From: CAWIJJ01 sp963836425
Lineage (GTDB): Bacteria; Acidobacteriota; Terriglobia; Bryobacterales; Bryobacteraceae
Reading direction: 5' to 3'
Assembly (NCBI GenBank): GCA_963836425.1
Contig: CAWIJJ010000013.1
Location: 62,001-126,000, forward strand
Length of the DNA: 64,000 nt
The position numbers were made by a program, and so were the translations under genes. This document shows positions 1 to 7,697 of this stretch, in pieces. Below the pieces are notes generated by a model. That model did no database searches and was not told where the DNA came from. It worked only from the letters and a program-made list of their open reading frames with translations. Positions within the stretch are counted from its first letter, which is position 1; each line of letters opens with the position of its first letter.

Positions 1-2788
1 CGGGACCGGAAAAGGTGAGCCGGCAAAGCCATGCGATTTCGAGCTGCTCCCGGGCCTCGGTCCACCGCCCCAACTCCAGCATGGAGCGGCTCGTCGGAAT
101 TGAAGAGAGCGACCAAAAGCGACGGGGCAGCCTTGCTGCGGCTGCGGCCACCGCCTCGTGCTCTCCGCGGTAGAATGCCGCGAGCAGACGGTGAAAATCC
201 TCGGTGCGTGAGGCGAGATATTCGCCGATGCGCGGTGTGAGCGCGGTCCGCATGGCAGTAAACTCGGCTTCGGCCGCGTTCTGGTTGCCGAGCACGAGAT
301 ACGCCGTGGCGGAGAGGCCCGGAACCCAAGGTCCGTCGTACCGGTCTGCGATGGAAAGAACCTTCTCAGGTTTGCCCAGCTCGAGCCAGATCTCCGCAGC
401 TTTGAACAGTTGTTGATACTGAAAGGCCGGGTTGCGGGACAGCCTGGCGGATTTCTCGTAGAGATCTACCGCGCCCTTCAAGTCGCCTCTGGCTACGGCG
501 GCGTTAGCGGCAACGAAGGCGACGTTGGCGGGGAGCGCCCTGGAGTTCGCCAGCAGGCGCGATGCTTCCACCGAATCGCCACGCAGCCAAAGCACCGAAG
601 CTTCTGCCATCGCATTCTCTTTAGGCATCTTTCTATATTGATCGAGGGCATCTTCCCAGCGTTGGGCATAAACAGCTAGATCGCCCCGCAGGCCGTAGCA
701 GTTCCATTCGGTTTCGCCGATCAGGCGGCAGTACCGCGCGGCAGCGTTTCGGGCAGTGTCATGGGCGCCATGAAGTCCGCTCATCTCCGCGAGCAAGAGC
801 CATGCGAAAACGTTATCGGGATCCAGGCGCGTCACCTGCTCGAAGGCCGCGTGGGCCTCGGCATAGCGAAGCCCCCACCCCTGCGCCATGCCCTCCCAAA
901 ACACGGGTTCGGGTTCATGGGGAAACTCGACCGCGAGCGCGCGCAGTACTCCCACGGCGCCGTCCAGACGGCCATCGAAGTAGAGCCGCAAGCCTTGTAT
1001 CAAATTGGCCGAAAACCTGGGCAGGCTCCGCGAGGACGCCAGGTCAGAGGCGCGGACGATGGCGCCCCTGGCCGTGGTGCGGTCAGACAAGCCGGCTACT
1101 TCCGCAACACCGACGTAGGCCATCGTAAACTCGGGATCAATCTCGATGGCTTTACGGAAGCCCTCGATGGCGGCGCCCATATGCCACTTGCCCATCTCCT
1201 GGCGCGCCTCCTCATAGGAGCGCAGCGCATCGCTGCTCTGCGTCAACAAACGTTTCGATATGATCGGCGCCGTCGGGGCCGCGGCGAGACGCCCGGCGAT
1301 CTGAGTGGCTGCCTGATCCGCCAGGAGGAAGACGGCCTCCCGCGAGGGGGCATCGAAGCTGCCGACGAATACAGTGCGGCCTGTGTCTGTCTCGTGAACC
1401 TGCAAATCAAGCCGGAGATTTGCTTCCGCGCCGGTCAATACCCCGTCTACATACAGCTGGGTTCCCAGGGACTTCGCCGTCTGCTCGGCCGTATGACCGC
1501 GGGCGCCGGCGTGAACGCGGTCGGCCGAAATCACCTGGAACGCTCCGGAATGCTGCAGGCTGGCGGTCAGTGTTTCCGTCACGCCGCGGCCCAGCCAATC
1601 GAGCGCAGGATCCTTCAATTCCCCACGGATCTCGATCACTGCCATGGAAGAGTGTGTAAAACGCCGCACATGCAAGTAGGACCACGACGCCCAGGCAGAT
1701 GCTCCCAGTACAAACGCCGTGGCTGCCGCGCCCGCGATCTTCCGGTTTGCGCTCAGAAGCCGCCCCAGCCGATAGGGAATACTGTCGCCGCGGGCCAGCA
1801 CGGGCCCCCCTTTTAGGTGCTGCTCGATATCCTTGGCCATTTCCGCAGCGCTCGGATAGCGGCGTCGCGGATCTTTGTGCATCGCCCTGGCGAGGATGTT
1901 GTCGATATCCGTGGAGAGCGCCCCGGAGAGGGAACTCGGCTTGGGAGGCGCCGTTTCACAAATCATCCGAGTCAGTTCGGGCAGAGAGCGTCCCGTAAGG
2001 CTGTACGGCTTTACGCCGGTGAGCAACTCATAAAGGGTGACGCCAAGAGCATGCACCTCCGATGCCGCCGTCAGCGGTTTACCTGCATAATGCTCCGGGC
2101 TTGTGTATTCAGGCGTTGCGATTCGCTCCAGCGTTGCTGTTACTCTCTCATCGCCCGTCGCCTTTGCGATGCCGAAATCTATCAGTTTGGGAATGCCATC
2201 GCGAGTCACCAGAATATTCGCCGGTTTCAAATCGCGGTGCAGCACGCCGTGCCGGTTGGCGTAATCGACGGCGCCGCAGACTGCGAGAATCAGGCGCAGC
2301 TTCTGTTCGACAGTGCGTTGGCGGCAATAGACATCGATGCGCGAACCTGCAATCAGTTCCATCACTAAGTACGGCAGCCCGCCAGGCGTCGTTCCGCCGT
2401 CCAGCAGCCGGCTGATGTTGGGATGATCGAGCCGAGCCAGCAACTGCCGCTCCGCGCGGAAGCGTTCGAGGTTGGCTGCGGAGTCGCAGTGTTCACGAAT
2501 GATCTTGATGGCTGCGCGGTGCTCAAACTGACCGTCGGCGCGGCGCGCCTCCCAAACGGCTCCCATGCCTCCCTCGCCGATTTTCGCGATCAGCTCGTAC
2601 GCTCCCAATCGGGTGACGTGCGTCTGGCCGCCCAGAAATGGGCCCGCTTGCTGTTCCGCGGCAAGCAGCGACTCGACCTCGACGCGGATCTCATCGGGCG
2701 CGCCGGCGAGCCGGGCTTCCAGTTGCTCGCCGTGAAGATCGGCGCATTCGGCGAACAGCTCCTTTACCCGGCCCCACTGCGAACTCAT
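1..2788 (-). CDS. Membrane-anchored Ser/Thr protein kinase with TPR-type sensor region (C-terminus off window)
   Basis: Reading leftwards from an ATG at 2788 the frame stays open to base 1, giving about 929 residues without a stop, so the C-terminus lies outside the window. The kinase core is complete: glycine loop GEGGMG near residue 69, the AAIKI lysine strand, catalytic loop HRDLKPANIL near residue 180 and DFG near 200. A single hydrophobic segment near residues 343-363 separates the cytoplasmic kinase from an extracytoplasmic part that begins with a TolB-N-like stretch and continues as alpha-helical repeats with TPR spacing. The ATG overlaps the TGA of the upstream sigma factor gene (ATGA), so the two are translationally coupled; kinase plus ECF sigma is a usual pair in Acidobacteria. 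Substrate unknown. Confidence 0.9.
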   Translation of the reverse strand, partial: MSSQWGRVKELFAECADLHGEQLEARLAGAPDEIRVEVESLLAAEQQAGPFLGGQTHVTRLGAYELIAKIGEGGMGAVWEARRADGQFEHRAAIKIIREHCDSAANLERFRAERQLLARLDHPNISRLLDGGTTPGGLPYLVMELIAGSRIDVYCRQRTVEQKLRLILAVCGAVDYANRHGVLHRDLKPANILVTRDGIPKLIDFGIAKATGDERVTATLERIATPEYTSPEHYAGKPLTAASEVHALGVTLYELLTGVKPYSLTGRSLPELTRMICETAPPKPSSLSGALSTDIDNILARAMHKDPRRRYPSAAEMAKDIEQHLKGGPVLARGDSIPYRLGRLLSANRKIAGAAATAFVLGASAWASWSYLHVRRFTHSSMAVIEIRGELKDPALDWLGRGVTETLTASLQHSGAFQVISADRVHAGARGHTAEQTAKSLGTQLYVDGVLTGAEANLRLDLQVHETDTGRTVFVGSFDAPSREAVFLLADQAATQIAGRLAAAPTAPIISKRLLTQSSDALRSYEEARQEMGKWHMGAAIEGFRKAIEIDPEFTMAYVGVAEVAGLSDRTTARGAIVRASDLASSRSLPRFSANLIQGLRLYFDGRLDGAVGVLRALAVEFPHEPEPVFWEGMAQGWGLRYAEAHAAFEQVTRLDPDNVFAWLLLAEMSGLHGAHDTARNAAARYCRLIGETEWNCYGLRGDLAVYAQRWEDALDQYRKMPKENAMAEASVLWLRGDSVEASRLLANSRALPANVAFVAANAAVARGDLKGAVDLYEKSARLSRNPAFQYQQLFKAAEIWLELGKPEKVLSIADRYDGPWVPGLSATAYLVLGNQNAAEAEFTAMRTALTPRIGEYLASRTEDFHRLLAAFYRGEHEAVAAAAARLPRRFWSLSSIPTSRSMLELGRWTEAREQLEIAWLCRLTFSGP

Positions 2789-3393
2789 TTAGACCCGTCC
2801 GACCCGGTATTGGGCTCTTCGTTATGAATCGGCTCCAGTTGCCGGTAGAGCCAGGCCCGTGCCATCCGCCAATCGCTCTTTACGGTAGTGAGCGAGAGGT
2901 CGAGCACATGCGCCGTCTCCTCGATCGAAAGTCCCCCGAAAAAGCGCAGCTCTACAATCCGGCTTTGCCGTTCGTCATGGGAAGCGAGTTGATGGAGCAC
3001 CTCGTCGAGTTCCATCAATTCGAAGGACGCTTGCTCGGGCACGCCCAATACGTCCTGCAGCGAGGTGAGAACCTGGGTTCCGCCACGCTTTTGCCGGCCG
3101 CGAGTACGCGCGTGATCGACGAGAATGTTCCGAATCAGCCGGGCGGCGAAGCCAAAGAACTGCGCCCGGCACTCCCAGTCCACATTGTTCTGGCCAATCA
3201 TGCGCAGGTAGGCTTCGTGAACCAGCGCGGTGGCTTGCAGGGTGTGCCCCGGCCGCTCCAAAGCCAGGCGAGCCTTCGCGATCGTGCGCAACTCTCCGTA
3301 GACCACCGGCATGAGCCGGTCGACGGCAGCCCGATCCCCGTTCCTCCACTCGCGCAGCAAAGCTGTCACTGCGGAGGATGTGGCATCGTCCAT
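2785..3393 (-). CDS. ECF-type RNA polymerase sigma factor (TIGR02999-like)
   Basis: This 202-residue protein has the layout of a short sigma-70 family factor: a region 2 with GQNNVDWECRAQFFGFAARL around residues 65-85 followed by LVDHARTRGRQKRGG, and a region 4 helix-turn-helix (ELRFFGGLSIEETAHVL, then LTTVKSDW) near residues 145-172. The DHAR...KRGG linker is typical of the ECF subgroup common in Acidobacteria and Planctomycetes (TIGR02999). No anti-sigma gene follows; the next gene is a Ser/Thr kinase whose start overlaps this stop, so control by phosphorylation is a reasonable inference. Confidence 0.92.
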   Translation of the reverse strand: MDDATSSAVTALLREWRNGDRAAVDRLMPVVYGELRTIAKARLALERPGHTLQATALVHEAYLRMIGQNNVDWECRAQFFGFAARLIRNILVDHARTRGRQKRGGTQVLTSLQDVLGVPEQASFELMELDEVLHQLASHDERQSRIVELRFFGGLSIEETAHVLDLSLTTVKSDWRMARAWLYRQLEPIHNEEPNTGSDGSK

Positions 3394-3474
3394 AGACGCT
3401 AATTCTAGTACGGATGGAACACCACGCGGCGGCAGCTTTGGCGCGTCGGAAGTCGTTGGGTTCGGAAGCGGAAG

Positions 3475-3942
3475 TTAAAGCGGCTCTGCAACCACCAGCC
3501 TGCCGGCAATGGTGCCGGTCACGACATCCGGTTGGGGGTTGGCTGCCGCATCCAGAAATACAACCCGATAGCGCCCCGTCAGCACATCAGCGCTCTGACC
3601 CAGCGTCAGAATCGCGACCACCTTTGCTACACCTGCGAAATTGCCCTGGGCGTCGTACAGGACCTGGGTGTGTGTGGTTCGGAATTCGTGACTGCCCGTC
3701 CGCACATAGGCGCCGGCTCCTTCACTCTCGCCCTTGTTGGAGGGAATGATACGGTAGCTGCCCTTGCTCTCAAAAACTGCCATGTCGATCGCGAATGGCG
3801 ATGGAATGCCATCGGCCGAAATGCTGATCAGCCAGGCGCCCTCTAGAGACTGCGCCGACGCGGTTGCTGCGAGGGGCACACATGCGGCGAACGTGAGTGC
3901 CGCCGCCACGCACAATTGCCGAATCTTGTCCGTTAAACACAT
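3475..3942 (-). CDS. Small secreted protein of unknown function
   Basis: The 155-residue product begins with a clear Sec signal peptide (positive KIR, then LCVAAALTFAACVPLAATA, with likely cleavage after ASAQ near residue 31). The mature part is beta-rich and starts SLEGAWLISISADG, which resembles small lipocalin-like or lipid-binding beta-barrel proteins, but I do not recognise a family. The start is supported by AGGAG about 8 bases upstream. It stands alone on the minus strand, upstream of the sigma/kinase pair and possibly co-transcribed with it through an 81-base gap. Confidence 0.75.
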   Translation of the reverse strand: MCLTDKIRQLCVAAALTFAACVPLAATASAQSLEGAWLISISADGIPSPFAIDMAVFESKGSYRIIPSNKGESEGAGAYVRTGSHEFRTTHTQVLYDAQGNFAGVAKVVAILTLGQSADVLTGRYRVVFLDAAANPQPDVVTGTIAGRLVVAEPL

Positions 3943-4463
3943 ATTGTTAATCTCCTGTCGTCTTCAGCTTCTTCGTGTCCGGTGCGAAATACGACCGGCT
4001 ACACTAGATCCAGCGACGGAAGCGGGAAGAGTGGTCGAAAAGTATTGGCGACGCGCCATTCTGATTCCGGCTCCTGTTTTCGTCGACTCCCATTTCCCGC
4101 CCTGGAATTTCGATGGTTTAGCCTTGGTTAGTCATAGTTAGCGCTCTGCCGTGGATCTGATGACTGCCGTGCCGACCGAATCGGTTTCAACCGCCAGGTG
4201 GTGGTGGGCGGCGGTGATCGGCTCGGGCGCGAGCGGTTGGCAACAGGAGAGTAATCCGATTGAGCGACGCCGACTCGGATCTTGCCCCTGCCGGGTCGTC
4301 GCGGATCCGGGCCTTTCAGAACGATAATTCCGGCCTGGTCGCCCACCGTTTACCGGCCATTCTTGAGGTTCCTTCCTTTTTGCTCCTGAACCACGCACGA
4401 ACAGTTAGCTGAGGAACGCGAGCGAAACTCCCGGCCTCCATCGATCTCGCCGCGGGTCTAACA
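3943..4463. other. Intergenic region, no supported gene
   Basis: About 520 bases between the secreted-protein gene and the tetR gene. Short overlapping frames on the minus strand lack ribosome binding sites and recognisable protein character. The part next to 3942 should hold the promoter of the secreted protein gene. I see no tRNA, repeat or strong terminator here. Confidence 0.6.
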
Positions 4464-5078
4464 TCACTGCCGTAGTCTCTTGGCCTTCCTCCCGAGCGCG
4501 GCGAACGCCGCATGGAAGACCTCGTCGGGTATCAGCTCCGGCGTGAGCAGCCTTTGGATAATGAGTCCTTCAGTCAGTGCGTGTATGACCCGCACTAACT
4601 GGCCGGCCGGCATGGGAAGTTCTTCTTCCTTCGTGACAGCGCGTAGCCATTGCTCCCCGAACGCGTAACTTTGCGCAGTGAACTCGGTAACCTTGGCCCG
4701 CATCTCCTCACGCGTGAGCGTATAGGCCAGGCCCGTCAGACGACCCACCACCGCCGCGCTACGGTCCGGGACGGCTGCGAGTGTGGCATCAGCCAGTGCA
4801 CTCATGATCTCGGGGAACGTCGCGCCAGGTTGTACCTTCGGCTTGATCGGCGGCCAGTAGGCCTGGCCGAGGGCAAGAAACAGTTCATCGCGGTTCTTGA
4901 AGTTGCCGTAAATCGCTCCGGTGGTCATTCCCGCCCGCTCCGCAATGGCTTCCAGAGTCGCGTGCTCGTGTCCTTTTTCGCGGATCAGCGAGCGGGCCGC
5001 TTCCAGCAGTTTGGTTCGGGTGCGTTCGCGCTTGTCGCCTTTGGGTTGTCCACGGGGCGAGTTGTGTTCGTTGGCCAT
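4464..5078 (-). CDS. TetR/AcrR family transcriptional regulator
   Basis: The 204-residue protein carries a TetR N-terminal DNA-binding domain: RTRTKLLEAARSLIREKG, then ATLEAIAERAGMTTGAIYGN and FKNRDELFLAL within residues 20-70. The C-terminal ligand domain is divergent, as usual. It is transcribed away from the serine hydrolase gene at 5124, and the 45-base gap between them is strikingly AT-rich compared with the GC-rich surroundings, so it most likely represses itself and that neighbour. The ligand cannot be deduced. Confidence 0.92.
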   Translation of the reverse strand: MANEHNSPRGQPKGDKRERTRTKLLEAARSLIREKGHEHATLEAIAERAGMTTGAIYGNFKNRDELFLALGQAYWPPIKPKVQPGATFPEIMSALADATLAAVPDRSAAVVGRLTGLAYTLTREEMRAKVTEFTAQSYAFGEQWLRAVTKEEELPMPAGQLVRVIHALTEGLIIQRLLTPELIPDEVFHAAFAALGRKAKRLRQ

Positions 5079-5123
5079 TTTACTTGATTTTATATTAAAT
5101 CTATTTTATAGTTTACCTATATT
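5079..5123. promoter_or_regulatory. AT-rich divergent promoter/operator between tetR and serine hydrolase
   Basis: This 45-base gap is almost entirely A and T in an otherwise GC-rich region. It holds CTATTTTATAG (5101-5111), an inverted repeat with CTAT/ATAG arms, and several -10-like hexamers on both strands, for example TATAGT at 5107-5112 on the plus strand. No Shine-Dalgarno sequence precedes the ATG at 5124, so the hydrolase may have a very short leader. It is the probable TetR-family operator; the exact half-sites are uncertain. Confidence 0.6.
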
Positions 5124-6317
5124 ATGTATGAGGCCTTCCAGCAGATCGTAGATTCCGGGCAGATGGCGGGGGCCGCAACCCTGGTCTGGAGGAAAGGCGC
5201 GGTGCAGTCGACCTGCTTCGGCTGGCGCGATATCGAACGTAAGTTGCCGGTTGAGCGTGACACCATCTTCAGGATCGCCTCGATGACAAAGCCGATTACC
5301 TCTGTCGCGGCGCTCATGTTGGTGGATGAGGGCCGGGTTGCGCTTGACGATTCCATTACCCGGTATGCGCCGGAGTTTTCGCAAATGCGGGTGCTTCACT
5401 CGCCTGACGGACCGCTCAAGGAAACAGATCCCGCGGAACGGCTCATTACGTTCGACCACCTTCTCACGCACCGTGCGGGCCTGACCTATGCGGATTTTCA
5501 TCGCGGGCCAATCGCGCAGGCTTACCGCGAGGCGCTGGGAGGTGATATCGACAGCCACGTTGCACCCGACGACTGGATCGCGAGGCTCTCTCAATTGCCG
5601 TTGATCCACCAGCCCGGAGCGATGATGTCATACGGCAGCGCGACGGACCTGCTCGGTTTCCTGATCGCCCGCATCGAAGGAGAGCCGTTGGGCCCCGTGC
5701 TCAAGCGGCGCATTTTCGATCCACTCGGTATGAAGGACACCGGCTTCCTGGTGCCTCCTGATCAGCGGGATCGGCGCGCCGCCGCCTACGGCTTTGACGA
5801 TCAAGAGCGCTTAATCAAACTAACGACCAGGAGCGGCGTATTCGTCGAGGAACGGCCGGTGGAGATGACCTATGAATCAGGCGGCCAGGGGTTGTGGTCC
5901 ACCGTGGATGATTATCTCCGCTTCGCCCGATTGTTCCTGGGCGACGGTGCGGTGGACGGGGTGCGCTTATTGCGGCCGGAAACGCTGGCCCGCATGATGA
6001 CGAACCAACTGACGGAAGTCCAGCGGGCGAGTTCGCGACTGCTTGGGCAGAGACCTTTCGCAGTCGGGCGGGGATTCGGTTTGGGTGTGTCAGTGGTGCT
6101 GGAGCCTGACGCGAATGATATGATGCGACGCGCCGGAGTGGGAACAGCCAGTTGGCCGGGAGCGTTCGGGGGGTGGTGGCAAGCCGACCCCAACAATCAA
6201 TCCGTCCAGGTTTTCCTGGCGCACAATATGGTTGACCTGGCGCAGATGGCACACGGTGTCGGACTTGGTGTGTGGGCCGCGATCGAGCTGTTCCAAAAGC
6301 TGGCAGCCGCCAACTAA
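5124..6317 (+). CDS. Beta-lactamase-like serine hydrolase (class C / EstB type)
   Basis: The 397-residue protein has the penicillin-binding-protein-like transpeptidase fold: nucleophile motif SMTK at residues 53-56, the second motif YGS at residues 170-172 (Y-x-S/N), and a C-terminal GGWW region where the KTG-like motif would sit. No signal peptide is visible at the chosen start, so a cytoplasmic esterase of the EstB kind is more likely than a secreted beta-lactamase. It is divergent from tetR and probably controlled by it. The true substrate is unknown; members include esterases, D-peptidases and lactonases. Confidence 0.88.
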   Translation: MYEAFQQIVDSGQMAGAATLVWRKGAVQSTCFGWRDIERKLPVERDTIFRIASMTKPITSVAALMLVDEGRVALDDSITRYAPEFSQMRVLHSPDGPLKETDPAERLITFDHLLTHRAGLTYADFHRGPIAQAYREALGGDIDSHVAPDDWIARLSQLPLIHQPGAMMSYGSATDLLGFLIARIEGEPLGPVLKRRIFDPLGMKDTGFLVPPDQRDRRAAAYGFDDQERLIKLTTRSGVFVEERPVEMTYESGGQGLWSTVDDYLRFARLFLGDGAVDGVRLLRPETLARMMTNQLTEVQRASSRLLGQRPFAVGRGFGLGVSVVLEPDANDMMRRAGVGTASWPGAFGGWWQADPNNQSVQVFLAHNMVDLAQMAHGVGLGVWAAIELFQKLAAAN

Positions 6318-6341
6318 GCGAGATTGAACGGCGTTCCCGCC

Positions 6342-7670
6342 TCATCCCCACTTGGCCGTTTTGGTCCGGCACGTCCGCAGCCTCTCTTCGAGGCGCGCGA
6401 CAATCCCCGGGTTCGCCGCCGCCACGTTGTTCTTCTCTTCCGGATCGGCGGCCAGTTCGTACAGTTCGAGCGGCTCGCCCTGCTTCAGCCGGATGCCCTT
6501 CCAGTCGCCCTCGCGGACGGCCTGCTGGAAGCCCCGCTCGAAGAATTCCCAGTAGAAGTAGTCGTGCTGCTTCTGCTCCGCCGGCTTGCCGGTCAGCGTC
6601 GGCAGATACGAGATGCCGTCGATGTCGCGAGGCGCCGCCGCCCCCACCAACTCGCACGCGGTCGGCAGAAAATCCCAGAACGCAACCGGCTGGTTCGTCG
6701 TTCCCGGCCGCACCGTGCCTTTCCAGTATGCGAGTTGCGGCACCCGCGTCCCGCCTTCGTACATGTCGCGCTTCACGCCGCGAAACCGGCCGCTGCTCTG
6801 GAACTGCCTGTTCGACATGTCGCCGGGACCGTTGTCGCTCGTGAAGATCACCAGCGTGTTCTCTTCCAGGCCGTGCTGCCGCAGTCTGTCCAGCACCATC
6901 CCCATGCTCGCGTCCAGCCGCGTAATCATCGACGCCAGGTTTTTGGCCTGCGCCGGCCAGGTCCGATCCGTGTAAGGAGCCGTGTCCGGCACCTCGAACC
7001 GCCCGTGCGGCGGCGTAAACGGCAGGTACAGGAAGAACGGCCGCGCGCGATTCTTATCGATAAACGCCAGCGCCCGCTTCGTGATCTCATCGTGCGAGTA
7101 CACCTTCTTGCCGCCCCCGAAGTTCGGTTCGTAATAGTGTTCCCGCTCGTTGTCCCAGAGCATGTCCGGGAAGTAAGTGTGCGCGTGTACCTGGTGCAGG
7201 TAGCCGAAGAATTCGTCGAAGCCCTTCCGCGTCGGCAGTGCGTGCATATCGGGCGGCGTTCCCAATCCCCATTTGCCGAACTGCCCGGTGGCGTAGCCGG
7301 CGTTCTTGAAGATATTCGCCACCGTCACTTCCTCCGCCCCCAGCGGCACGTGCGGATCTTCGTTGCCCCGCACCGTCGCGTGACCGGTGTGCCGTCCCGT
7401 CATCAGGCAGCAGCGCGAGGGCGCGCACACCGTGCTCCCCGAGTATGCCTGCGTGAACATCAGGCTCTGCTTCGCCATCTCGTCCAGGCGCGGTGTCTGA
7501 ATCAGCTTCTGCCCGTAACAGCCGAGGTCCGCGTACCCCATATCGTCGGCCATCGCCCACACTACGTTTGGGCGGCGGGCCGTGCCCGTCTGCGCGGACC
7601 CCTGCGGCGCGGCCAGCGCGGCGCTCAGCGACGCCGAAGCGAGTATGTCGCGGCGGGTGATCGATTTCAT
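6342..7670 (-). CDS. Tat-exported sulfatase (arylsulfatase A-like)
   Basis: The 442-residue protein starts at the ATG at 7670, which has AGGAGAGGAG about 8 bases upstream; an earlier in-frame ATG lacks this. Its N-terminus MKSITRRDILASASLSAA is a twin-arginine signal. The sulfatase signature CAPSR is at residues 82-86, where the cysteine would be converted to formylglycine, and metal-binding ADDMGYADLG lies near residue 41. This places it in type I sulfatases, acting in the periplasm on sulfated polysaccharides or small sulfate esters. It converges on the serine hydrolase gene (25-base gap) and is followed upstream by the frameshifted cyclase-fold gene. Confidence 0.93.
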   Translation of the reverse strand: MKSITRRDILASASLSAALAAPQGSAQTGTARRPNVVWAMADDMGYADLGCYGQKLIQTPRLDEMAKQSLMFTQAYSGSTVCAPSRCCLMTGRHTGHATVRGNEDPHVPLGAEEVTVANIFKNAGYATGQFGKWGLGTPPDMHALPTRKGFDEFFGYLHQVHAHTYFPDMLWDNEREHYYEPNFGGGKKVYSHDEITKRALAFIDKNRARPFFLYLPFTPPHGRFEVPDTAPYTDRTWPAQAKNLASMITRLDASMGMVLDRLRQHGLEENTLVIFTSDNGPGDMSNRQFQSSGRFRGVKRDMYEGGTRVPQLAYWKGTVRPGTTNQPVAFWDFLPTACELVGAAAPRDIDGISYLPTLTGKPAEQKQHDYFYWEFFERGFQQAVREGDWKGIRLKQGEPLELYELAADPEEKNNVAAANPGIVARLEERLRTCRTKTAKWG

Positions 7671-7697
7671 TTTCGTTACTCCTCTCCTGTGCACGGC

